Assembly (NCBI GenBank): GCA_900188575.1
Contig: FYEU01000313.1
Coordinates: 1,854,479 to 1,918,478 of the forward strand
Source: Geosmithia putterillii
Taxonomy: Eukaryota; Ascomycota; Sordariomycetes; Hypocreales; Bionectriaceae
Length of the DNA stretch: 64,000 nt
Reading direction: 5' to 3'
This document shows positions 34,091-44,193 of the stretch, in pieces. The position numbers were made by a program, and so were the translations under genes. The notes under the pieces are model-generated. The model was not told where the DNA came from. It ran no database searches and saw only the letters and a list, made by a program, of their open reading frames with translations. The number at the start of each line of letters is the position of its first letter. Position 1 is the stretch's first letter.

Positions 34091-34163
34091 GGTGGAATCT
34101 CAACGTTGATTCTATTGAGACGTTGGTGTATGGTTGGTGATGTGGGCTCGCGGCCTTCGCAGC

Positions 34164-34178
34164 TTTTTTTTTTTTTTT
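34164..34178. repeat. Poly-T tract
   Basis: Fifteen consecutive T residues between the fused glycosidase/kinase gene and utp18. Confidence 0.85.
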
Positions 34179-34379
34179 CCTAGACTGTTAGACCGTCAGC
34201 CTTGCATCGAGTGCCCCGCCAAAGTGGGTCAGGCCCTCCACCCATCCAATCATGTGGGGCTTGACAAAGTACAAGGCTGAGGGGAGACGTGAATTTGAGG
34301 ATATCAACGAACTGAATGCAATTAAGTCTGTATAACGCAAAAAGTGGTGGTACATGGTAGTCTGGGTATATGGTATCTA

Positions 34380-36995
34380 CTATAGAATAGCCTTGGTGAT
34401 GGATCCTTGGAGATTCGACACCTCGGGGCTTACCGAGTCCGCGCATCGCAGCGACATGACGGCGCCTTGCTGCGCGACACCCACCAGTCGCTCCACGCTG
34501 CCGCCCTGGGCCAGCCCCGAGATCAGAACACCCAAAAACGTGTCACCGACACCGTTGACAGAGACGATATCCTCAACCTTCTCCTCGGCGGGGTAAAGCC
34601 TCATGTAGATGCCCCCGATGGTGGGGTGGTCGACGGCCCTGGCCAGGATGAATTGCTGGCTGTCGGCTGCGAACAGACGCGGGTCGTCCTTGGGCAGCAA
34701 GGTCGTGAGGAGCGCGCCCTCGGAGCCAAGCTTTGTGACTATGGTGGGGATGTACGGGAGCAGCTGGACTGACTGGATGGGGATGCCCGCATCGGTCAGC
34801 TTCGGCGACGTCAGGTAAACGAATCGCTCGCGGGCGCCGCGCATGCCGAACGAGTCAATGACGCCGAACCACTCAGGCGTATCGAGGTACCCGTTTGCTT
34901 TGGCAGCCGAGTACATCGCCGCGAGCTCATACGTGTTGGGCGAGGCGAGATCGATGGCAGCGTTGGGGAAAACGCCCGGCGATGCGGGAGACGGCGACTG
35001 TCCCTCGCGGCCATGGCCACCCGGGGGCTGGGGAAAGGGCGCAAATAGTCTGACCGACTTCTCGACAGAGACAGGCTCAAATGCCACTTTGCTGTCGTGC
35101 TCTTTGCCGGCCGCTGCGAGGGCCTTGATGTCCTGCTGCGACCAGTTGCCGTCTACAACAAGCCACTTGGGCTTCACCTCGCCGACGGCTCTGCGCCAGT
35201 CGTCCTGAAAGGAGTGGTGCGAGAAAATGTTCATATCGGCCATGGCCATGACAAGGTTCTTTTCTCCGTCGTTTACAGCCACATACTGGGCTGTGCGGTT
35301 GGCTGGGGCATGTTCAGTGCCCAGGCGGCGGACATATGTCGTGTCGAGACCCTCGGCCTCGATGGATGAAAGGACAGTTGAGCCGGCTCTTTTGTTTGCC
35401 CATAGTTAGCCACAGCACACATACGATGATTTGAATGTTGGGTGGGCTCACATGTCGTCGCCAACTAGGCTGCAAAACTGTACCTTCCCGGCGCCGCTTG
35501 CCCGGTGGGCGGCCAGGGCGACATTGTAGCCGACACCGCCGATCGACTGGCTGATAGAGGCAGGGTTGGAGGTGCTAGGCTGGGGTGAGACGCGGGTCTT
35601 GTCTGCGCTGGCGTAGTCACAGCTCAGGTCGATGGCTACTGAGCCAGCAACCATAATGTCGGCAGCGGGCGTGGTTACACGGCTGGCGGCTTTCGGGATG
35701 CTGCCGATGTCGGTATGGGAGGTTGTGGCAGGAGAAGCGGGAGCGGTAGGAGTAGGAAGCAGAGTACTCGTGGTATACGCGTTTCTATATAGGAATTGAG
35801 TTACATGAACAACCCCCAGCCAAGTTTCGTCTTCTTTCTCGCCCCAACTTACGTTTGCTGCTGAAGCAGACGAGACAGCTCAACCGAGACATTGGTCGCC
35901 CTGATGAGGTTCTGCTTCACAAGAGCCATGTTGGCCACGACGGCCTTGTCGCCTGTGAGCTCTTTGAGCCGGCCGAGGATGAAGGGGGTGTTTTCCTTGC
36001 CCGACACACCCTGCTCGTTGGCTTCGCTGATGGCCTGCTCAATAGCAGATTGGATATCGGGGAGCGGGATGCCGTACTCCTCGGGAATTGGGTTGGCGAA
36101 GAGCATGCCCGACTCGATTCCCAGCTTCTCTTGGCTGAAGATCATGGCAGCCGCCTCCCTCTCGTTGTAGACGACGCTGGGACTCGGAGTGCCGCTGTTG
36201 CGGGCCCAGAATCCCGGGAAGTCGACCTTGCCAGCACGGCCGTCGGCGAATGTCGACACCAAACATCCCTGCGTCTCGAGGAACTCCAGCGTCCGCGGGA
36301 TGTCGAGGAAGCCCTTGCAGCCAGAGCTCACGACTGCGACCCGCGTGCGGCCCAGCTCAGTAAGATCAGCCGACACGTCCATCGAGTTCTCACCCCCGCG
36401 GTGCACACCACCCAGGCCGCCTGTTCCAAAGACACGAATGCCTGCCAGCCGGGCCAGCAGCATCGTGCCAGAGATGGTGGTCCCACCGTGCAGCTTGCGG
36501 CCAGCAATGCCCTGTAGTTCACGTATGAGTTTTCGTCCGTCCCATTGAACCTAGTTGAAAAAGAAAGGTGAGAAAATAAAGAGTTCCTACCATTCCTACG
36601 AGATATGACATATCCCGTCTCGACACCTTGGCGGCGCTCTGGCTCTCAATCATGCGCACAATGTCGGCCGACGAAACGCCGACGGTAGGTGCGCCGTCAA
36701 CAATAGCAATGATTGCAGGGATTCCGCCGTGGCTGCGGATCAGCTTCTCGTGCTCGGCGGCAAGGTGCGTGCCCATGGCTCCGTGCGTGTAGATGGTCGA
36801 CTCGAGGGCCACGACGGGCTTGTCGGTCGCCACTGCGTCGGCCACCTCTTCCGACACCTTAAGGAGGCTGCGCAGGCCCGAGGCTGAGCTCATGGAGCGC
36901 CGACTGGCGGTCGCGCAGGTCTGCGTGATGCGAGGGGTGAAGGCATAACGGGTGAGGCAGGTGGCCCGCGCCTTCAGGAGGCGTGGGCAGCTCAT
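34380..36995 (-). CDS. Fused pseudouridine-5'-phosphate glycosidase and PfkB pseudouridine kinase
   Basis: Exons 36995-36591, 36511-35853, 35784-35452 and 35388-34380 (introns 79, 68, 63 nt, phases agree) give 801 residues. The first half is a PsuG glycosidase: ALESTIYTHGAMG, GAPTVGVSSADIV, KVSRRDMSYLVGMGIAGRKL, FGTGGLGGVHRG, SSGCKGFLD and ANPIPEEYGIPLPD. It cleaves the C-glycosidic bond of pseudouridine-5'-phosphate. The second half is a PfkB-type kinase with VAGSVAIDLSCDY, GGVGYNVALAAHRASG, GSEGALL and the catalytic VNGVGDTFLG. Pseudouridine kinase would supply the glycosidase substrate, so both steps of pseudouridine breakdown sit on one chain. The first 45 residues (MSCPRLLKARATCLTRYAFT on) are Arg/Ser-rich without acidic residues, consistent with a mitochondrial presequence. 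A Ser/Thr/Pro linker sits between the domains. The kinase-domain substrate is inferred from the fusion. Confidence 0.93.
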
Positions 36996-37823
36996 ATTGG
37001 CAGTATCTCGATGACGCTCTCAGTTGCGGATGATGGACGACATGAGAGATGAAAGGTCGAGGTTGAAATTTGGGGGTTATCGTGTGTTTCCAATCTGCTT
37101 ACCCTTGAGTCTTGAACTCTTGGCCCCAATGACCCATCCACAAGGCTCATAGTAGGACTGTAATTGAATAAACTCTACTTTAGATTAGTTCAAGAAGACG
37201 AGGTTCTTGAAAGCTTTTGGTAAGTATAGAAAATGTGACAAGCCATAAAGTGTTACTCCTGGGAAGTACTCTGTGTGTTTGAACTGGAATCTGCTTGGTG
37301 TTAGTGTTACAATCGCGGCTACCACATACACAGCACGCACTAACATCGAACATGGACCACGAGCTCAAACATCAATTGTACAGGACACCGAATGAACCTT
37401 ATCTCTTTGACCGAAAAGTCACTCATCAAGATAAGGATGATCACCATCTCGCAGATCAGGCCAGGTTCAATCATCGGACTATCCGCTGCTGCTACGTCTG
37501 GTCAACTTATGCGCGGCATTCTCCGTGCATAATTGGTTGGCAAGCGAGGGAGGGCAAGAAAAGTCAACAGTACATGGTTCGATATTACCTCCTGCATACG
37601 GTTATATGGCATGTATCAAGAAGGAGGAACAGTGATAATACGACGCTGTACTCCGTACACTGCCAACTGTTAAAAAGGCGGGGTCGGGCCGAGGCATGTG
37701 CGGCCATAACTCAATGTCAGGGAAGGAGCGCATCTCCGACTGAGAGCGAGACGTACAGACAGGACAGAACACACAAACATCACACCCACGACGCCCATTC
37801 CTGGTATTCTAGTCGACCTCACC
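36996..37823. other. Divergent promoter region, glycosidase/kinase and SDR
   Basis: No gene seen. A GTACTCCGTAC motif lies at 37648-37658. Confidence 0.5.
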
Positions 37824-39050
37824 ATGCCCATGCACAGCGGCCTACTCCCCCGCGAGGGCTTCTGTCTCGACGTGGTCCTGCGCCTGGTCCGAGCCACGGC
37901 GCTCAACCCTTCGCTCCTGCTGCCTCTCGTCGCCGCCGCCCGCTTCACCAAGAGGGGAGCCGACCTGTCGACACTGCACCCGACCGTGAGCAAGCTTCTA
38001 CACGGTCTCTTGTACGCTGGGGTGATCCGCGTGGTAAACCGGTGGATCTCGGAGGGCGCGCTCAACAACTGGACCAGCGATACGTACGACTGGACCAAGG
38101 AGATTGTTCTGGTGACGGGGGGAGCGGGTGGCATCGGCGGTGAGATGGTCAAACTATTCGAGGAGAGGGGGATAACCGTCGTGGTCCTCGATGTGCAGCC
38201 CATGACGTTTGAGACGTGTAAGTGACGGACCTATGATAGGCCCACACGTGCAAAGTGAAGAACTGACCTATACACGGACGTAGCCTCCAAAGTCCACTAC
38301 TACCAGTGCGATCTGCGATCGGCGCAAAACATTGAGGTAGCGGCGGCTAAGATCCGCGCCGAGGTGGGCGACCCGACCGTCGTTATCAACAACGCCGGCG
38401 TAGTCCGCGGCAAGACTGTACTCGAGTCCACGCCCGAGGACGTCCGTTTCACCTTTGACGTCAACGCCTTGGCGCCCTTCTGGGCTGCCCGCACCTTTGT
38501 GCCCAGCATGGTGGCCCGGGACCACGGCGTCTTCGTCACCGTTTCCTCCGTGGCCGCACATATGCCCATGCTGAATATTGTCGACTACGCCGCCTCCAAA
38601 GCCGCCGCCATGAGTCTGCACGAGGGCCTCGCCGCCGAGCTGCCGGGGATTCATGGCGCCCGCCGCGTGCGCACCGTCCTCGTCCAGCCATCACACACCA
38701 GCACGAGCCTGTTCCGCGGTTTCAACCAGGGCACGGGCATCATCATGCCGACACTCCACCCAGAGACAGTCGCCGAGGCCGTTGTCCGCAAGGTCCTCTC
38801 CGGCACGAGCGGGTCCGTCGTCCTGCCTGCGTCGGCCATGATGCTCACGGGCGTGCGCTTCTTCCCGCACTGGTTCCAGCAGTGGATACGCGGTAGTGCC
38901 CGCCCCATGGACACCTGGCACGGCCGCCAGGTCATACAGAATGTCGGAGCGTCGTACGAGAATGACGCGGCCAGCGGTAGTACTAGTCGGGGAGGCAGCG
39001 ATGTTGGTGAGAGTACCGTCTTTGTATCCTCCAAGGAACAAAGAGAGTGA
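37824..39050 (+). CDS. Short-chain dehydrogenase/reductase, SDR16C-like
   Basis: Exons 37824-38217 and 38284-39050 (66-nt intron with GTAAGT) give 386 residues. The N-terminal 75 residues are hydrophobic (PSLLLPLVAAARF; LLHGLLYAGVIRVVNRW), a membrane- or lipid-droplet-anchor type. The NAD(P) fold has VLVTGGAGGIGGEM and INNAGVVRGK. The catalytic set is Ser in VTVSSVAAHMPM and YxxxK in DYAASKAAAM. Spacing fits SDR16C/17-beta-HSD11-like reductases that act on lipophilic alcohols or ketones. The C-terminal tail is Ser/Gly-rich. The substrate cannot be told from sequence. Confidence 0.9.
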
Positions 39051-39458
39051 CGCCCTAATATATGTACGATACCCCTCATAATTTCTCCTGCGAGCCAATT
39101 TCCCGCCGTTGTAGTAGTGCGCTCTTCTTTCCTTTTTCTGTTGCTTGCATGTAACTTTAGTATGCAGTACATGAAGTATCCGTACAGCTCTGGCGTCGAC
39201 ACGGCTGAAGGGCACCAGTGTCCCATGTACGTAGTACAGTTAGCTCATCACACGGCAACGCGAGCACGGCCGGATATAGCACATGTAAAACAAACGTATC
39301 CTTGTTAAAGCTGCAACATGTACTTCATAGAAAAGAAAACAAGAACGTAGACAATTACAGACTTGCTCGCAGTGTTGAACGAAGACTAATCAAACTGGAA
39401 GTGTCTGTGCCTATAGGATATAAGTTTAACAAGAAGCAATATTAATCAGCGTAATCTA
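39051..39458. other. Intergenic, upstream of tRNA-Gly
   Basis: AT-rich spacer after the SDR gene. No promoter boxes beyond those inside the tRNA are visible. Confidence 0.4.
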
Positions 39459-39542
39459 GCGCCAATAGTTGAATGGTTACAATATCTGCCTTCCATTACA
39501 ACGGATCAGCAGAGGGTCCGCGTTCGATTCGCGGTTGGCGCA
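39459..39542 (+). tRNA. tRNA-Gly(UCC) with a 12-nt intron
   Basis: The acceptor stem pairs GCGCCAA with TTGGCGC, plus discriminator A at 39542. The D arm is GTTG..CAAT. The anticodon stem TCTGC/GCAGA carries the loop CT-TCC-A-(intron)-A, so the anticodon is TCC at 39492-39494. The intron TTACAACGGATC (39496-39507) sits one base 3' of the anticodon, the canonical site for tRNA-splicing endonuclease. The T arm is CCGCG TTCGATT CGCGG. A T-rich run after 39544 is a plausible RNA polymerase III terminator. Confidence 0.95.
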
Positions 39543-39791
39543 TTTACTTTTTTCCTTTTTTGTTACTTTTTGGCCCTGCCAGGAGTTCTCTTTGCTCTTT
39601 ACGGAGTACAGTTAGTTCTACGCATTTGTTTTCGGGTGATGCTGAATTGGGTACTTGTAATGGTTGAATCGTTTCGATTCCGCTATATCCCAAGTTCCCA
39701 GTGTACATGGCCCCAATTTCATCCACTCCTGGACACACTTCGTGTCTTCCCCCCTCTCTTTTTTTTGTTCCTTTTCTTATTAACTGACTCC

Positions 39792-40046
39792 TTATTGGAG
39801 AGTGGGCATGTGGACAGACGCCTTCTTTGCAACAGCGTCAGCACTCGGCCAGAAAGCCGTGACAGTCTTGATCTGGGTGTAAAAGTTGATTCCCGGCCTG
39901 CCGTAGAACGTGCTAGCACCGCCACCGGCCACGCTCTTCTTGTTTCCCGTGAAGGAAAACATGGGCAGGGGCACCGGGATGGGGACATTGATCCCCACCT
40001 GGCCGGCCTCGATGCGGCGACGGAAGGTCTCTGCTGTGGCACCGGA

Positions 40047-40078
<32 letters not shown>

Positions 40079-41519
40079 CGTTGCTGTTGACAAGCTCGAT
40101 GGCGTCGTCGATGGAGTCAACGTTGAGGCAGACGAGGACGGGCCCAAAGATCTCTTCGCGGTAGCACGTCATGTCGGGGGTAACGCCGGTGATTATGGTT
40201 GGGCTGACCCAGTTGCCGTCCGGGTACTTGTCGAGGGGGCCCTTGCCACGGCCATCGAGGAGAATGGTGGCGCCCTCCTTTTCGGCCGTGGCGATGAGGT
40301 GCTCGATGCGGTCCTTGCTCTGGCGGGAGATGACGGGCCCCAAGTCGGCGCCCTCGTCAAACCCACCGGCAACCTTGAGGGCGGCGGCGCGTTCAGCGAG
40401 CTCGGGCAGCCACTCCTTTGTGTCGCCGACCATGACGAGCGTGCTAAGGGCCATGCAACGCTGGCCAGCGGCGCCAAAGGCAGCTCCCGCGACACTGTTG
40501 AGGAAGTGATTCTTGTTTGCGTCGGGCAGAACAGCGGCGTGGTTCTTGGCGCCGAGGTTGGCCTGGACGCGCTTGCCGTTGGCAGACCCACGCGTGAAGA
40601 TGTACTCTCCCGCCTTGTTGCCGCCGACGAAGCTGATGGCCTTGATGGCCGGCTCGTCGATGAGGAAGTCGACGGCGCGGTGGGCGCCATGGATAATGTT
40701 GACGACACCGTCGGGGAACCCGGCCTTTTGGACCAGCTCGGCGAGGATCATGGCCGCGCCCGGGTCGCGCTCCGACGGCTTGAGCACCAGCGTGTTGCCC
40801 GTCACGGTCGCGATGGGGATGCACCACAGCGGGATCATGGCCGGGAAGTTGAAGGGGCAGATGGCGGCTGTGACACCCAGCGGCTCGCGGTACGTGCGCG
40901 TCTCCATGTCGCGCGACACCTCGAGCACCTCGCCCTTGAGCAGCTCGGGCGCCCCGACTGCCGCCTCGGCCACCTGCAGCCCACGCAGCACGTCGCCCTT
41001 TGCGTCGGCAAACGTTTTGCCCTGCTCTAGGGTGATGCTCGCTGCCAGCCGGTCCATGTTGTCCTTGATGAGCTGCACGAAGCGGAACATGATCTGCTGG
41101 CGATGCAGCACTGTCGTGTCGCGCCACGGCCCAAACGCCGCCTCGGCGCTCGCCACCGCCGCCTTGAGCTCCCCGTCCGTCATCTGCGGCACCCGCGTGA
41201 CCAGGTTGTTGGTCGCCGGGTCCGCCAGGTCAATGTACTGGTCTGTCTCCGACTCGTAGAACTTGTTGTTGAGAAAGTATGGTGTCTTGCCCACCGTGGC
41301 AATCTTGTCGTGCGTCGTCGGGTAGCCCTCCGACACGGGGGCTGCCGCCGCCGTAGGTCTCAGCTGCCGGGCCGTCACATGGAGGGACCTCCTGCCCGCG
41401 GACCCGGGGGTAGCAACGGAGCGGCAGAATCCCATACCCATGACCCTCGAGGGCAGGCGGGCGGTAGTGGCCGTCCTGGTAGCCGGGGCCACGACGCTGC
41501 GGGTCACTGTTCGACGCAT
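39792..41519 (-). CDS. Methylmalonate-semialdehyde dehydrogenase (CoA-acylating), ALDH6 type
   Basis: An intronless gene of 575 residues from the ATG at 41519 (MRRTVTRSVVAPATRTATTA). The first 50 residues are Arg/Ser/Thr-rich, a mitochondrial presequence. Domain features include PFNFPAMIPLW, LKPSERDPGAAM, FVGGNKAGEYI, and the catalytic Cys in GAAGQRCMALST (about residue 350), then CYREEIFGPVL. These ALDH6-specific features, including INVPIPVPLPMFSF and the absence of the usual catalytic Glu motif, identify the enzyme that converts methylmalonate or malonate semialdehyde to propionyl- or acetyl-CoA in valine and pyrimidine breakdown. The gene has three CreA-type motifs upstream. Confidence 0.95.
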
Positions 41520-42421
41520 GGTGATCGGTGTTGTTCTGGTATATAAGACGAGCAGTAACAGTTTCGAGATCACTTGGAATTGGAATCAAGCAATTGGGTC
41601 CTCTTGTCTTCTTCTGGTCCCTCTCGTGAATAGGGGTCGGAAGAAGGGAAAGGCTGGCGGATTGAGACAATGATGGAAGAGGAGTCGCTTATAGCTACAG
41701 CAACCACTGGGGGGCCGTGGCGTAGTCCCCCAACGTCACAGCGGGCAATAGCCGGGGTGCGGGGGAGCCCTTGTACCGAAGTCGGCGGGTCGCCGGGCTC
41801 CAGTCTTATCTATGTAGTGCTGCGATCCACAACGGGTTGATATGAAATACAGATAGTATTAGCACACATAATACTTCACAAAGATATTCAATTGGTACTC
41901 ATAATCGTATTACGATTGCTGCTTTACTCGTGGAATTCATACAAGAGGCCACCTCCTGCCAATTGATGGTAGCAGGGTGAGGACCTTCCCTGTAGCAGCA
42001 ACACATGTATTCTTGAGCCGAAGCCGACGCTTGCCGCTACCGGTCCAGCCGAGGAAAACCACAGGCGAGCGGTCAGTCTTATCGCATCGTTTACTCCATA
42101 CTCCGTACTCCGTACGACATTCACTTTTGTTTGTTCTGGACCTTTTGTATCTTGTTCTTGTATTGAATGATACTGCTGCAAACGCCAAATCAAAGTACAC
42201 TGCGGATAAATCAATATTGAGGAATTGCTACAAGTGAAAAAGGACCAGCTGCTGTGCGTCTCCTCCGCCCTCAAGTGTCTTGGTATCCCCTCCATCTGCA
42301 TCTGCAGCTGTGACAGGCCAAAGAATCAGTCAATTCCATACAATTGCTCTTCTATTCCAGCTGCTACCGATTTCCTTCCTCGCACCATCACTTGCTTCCC
42401 TTGAATACCAGTCCAAGGAGT
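41520..42421. other. Promoter of the MMSDH gene and calnexin 3' region
   Basis: Three CreA-like SYGGRG words lie 188-245 bp before the MMSDH start. A tandem ACTCCGTACTCCGTAC motif lies at 42099-42114. No gene seen. Confidence 0.45.
41707..41764. promoter_or_regulatory. Three CreA-type (SYGGRG) sites upstream of MMSDH
   Basis: CTGGGG (41707-41712), CCGGGG (41752-41757) and GCGGGG (41759-41764) lie 188-245 bp upstream of the MMSDH start. They match the glucose-repressor site of filamentous fungi. Short motifs like this are common, so this is a suggestion based on clustering. Confidence 0.35.
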
Positions 42422-44193
42422 CTACGACTGGCTGCGCGTCGCACGCTTGCTGACCTCACCCTGAGCCTTGTCGGCACCAGTGGCCGCGGCCGTGGAAGCC
42501 TTGTCCTTGGCCTCGGCGGCCTTGTCCTTGGGGGCCACGGGCTTGCCGGCAGGAGCCGAGGAGCCACCAGTGAAGAGGACAACGAGGAGAGCGAGGAAAG
42601 ACAGAACAATGCCGACGATGCCACCAGCAACCTCGGGGACAAACTTGACAGCCTCGATAGGGTCGCGCTGGGCGATGGCGAGGAAGAGGTCGACCTTCTC
42701 GCGGATGTAGAGGACGGGGTCGTCGAGGAAGTTGAGGTCGGAGGGAGACTTGGGCTTGTCAGCCTCCTTGGGCTTGTCAGCCTCGAGGAGGGCCTTCTCA
42801 ATGGGGTGCTTGACATGGAAGGTCTCGTCGGCGAGCTTCTTGGCGTCCTCAACCGAGTGGCCAATGTAGACGTTGTCAAAGAGGATGTCGCTCTGCATAG
42901 TCCAGATCTCGAAGCCGATGGCACCCATAGGCTCAAAGTTGGCGGGGGTCTTGTCCTCGAAGTAGGCGGGGTTCTTGATCTTGCGGGGGGCCCAGGGACC
43001 CTTGTAGTCGGGGTTGTCGACGAGAGGAGCGGTCCACTTGCCCTTGTAGTCGGGGTTCTTGGTCAGGGGCTTGCTCCAGGGACCGCAGCCAGAGGCCTCG
43101 GCGCACTTGGGGTTGGGGACCGTGGGGGCGACCCAGTCACCGTCCTCCTCGTCATCCCAGTCGGCAGGCTTCTCGGCCTCAGGGTCGGCAATGGTGGTAG
43201 CCTCGTCCTCGAGCCAGTCCTCGGGCTTCTCGGCCTCCTCGTCGACAATCTCGAAGGGAGCGTCCTCGTCCCAGTCCTCGGGCTTGGTAGCCTCGGGGTC
43301 GGGGATGCGGGCCTGGTCAACCCAGGTGTCGGGCTTGGAGTCCTTGGGGTCGTCGATCTCGGCGGCGGGGTTGACGGGGGGGTTGAAGTCCTCGAGGAGA
43401 GAGCCAGCCTTGACCTCCTCGCCATTCTGGAGGATGGCGTAGGTGTTGTCAGGGTTGACGATGAGCGTGTAGAGCTCGGTCGTCTTGACAATCTTAGCCG
43501 TGGGGGGCGACTTGAGGTGCTTCTCTTCGTACTCGCCCGTCTTGGGGTTCTTGTGGTTGAAGATGAAGTGGACCTTGTTGGTGTGGCCGCACTTGTCGGG
43601 GCCAAACATGATGACGTAGGGCGTAGCGTTGGAGAACTCGTCCTGGTGGAGAGCCTTGTTGTCACGGAGGAGCTTCATGTAGGCGCCACCGCACTCGAGG
43701 CCGTTCTGGAGCTTGACCTCGTACTGGACGACAAGGGTCTTGCCCTTGTTGTCAATCTTCTTGGGGAACTTGGCCGAGATGGCGTGGTGAGCGGCCGGGT
43801 TCTTGACAACAAGACCCTTATCACCGTCGATGCCCTTGTAGACGGAGGGCTCCTCGACGGCCCATTCACCAACGTAGGCCCACTCCTCGTCGTCCTTGGA
43901 CGTGTCCTTCTTGGCGGTGGAAGGCTTCCAGCGCGCATCCCAGTCGTCGGTGAACTGCTCAAGGAAGTCGGCCTTGAGGGTGGTAGGCTGCAGAGGGGGG
44001 GGAGCGGATTGTCAGCAACTCTTGTTCGCGGTTGCGCCACAAGCACAGAGGTAGAGAGGAAGGACAACTGTCAACTCACAGTGAAGGTGGGCACATCGGG
44101 GGCGACAACCGACTCCTCGACGGGCTCCTCGGCGTGAGCGACGCCGGCAAGCATGGCAGCCGAGACGGCCGCGGCAACAGCGTTGAACTTCAT
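42422..44193 (-). CDS. cnx1: Calnexin, ER lectin chaperone
   Basis: Exons 44193-44080 and 43987-42422 (92-nt intron, GTGAGT) give 559 residues. A signal peptide (MKFNAVAAAVSAAMLAGVAHA) is followed by an acidic luminal domain with LECGGAYMKLL and MFGPDKCGHTNKVHFIFNHK, typical of the lectin fold. The proline-rich P domain shows type-1 repeats (IPDPEATKPEDWDE; DEEAEKPEDWLE; IADPEAEKPADWDD) and type-2 repeats (GPWSKPLTKNPDYKGKW; NPDYKGPWAP; KNPAYFEDKT). Near the C-terminus is a membrane segment (GGIVGIVLSFLALLVVLF, about residue 493-510), then a short cytosolic Lys/Ala-rich tail. It binds monoglucosylated N-glycoproteins in the ER. Confidence 0.97.

Noticed and set aside
32261..34109. Two long plus-strand frames (400 and 496 codons) over UTP18
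   Set aside because: Antisense shadows; the minus-strand WD40 protein explains the region.
39570..41030. A 486-codon open frame on the plus strand over MMSDH
   Set aside because: Antisense shadow of the dehydrogenase; no recognisable domain.
42344..44137. A 597-codon open frame on the plus strand over calnexin
   Set aside because: It is antisense to a clear calnexin gene; long antisense frames arise from its GC-rich third positions. The product is Val/Leu/Gly repeats with no domain.
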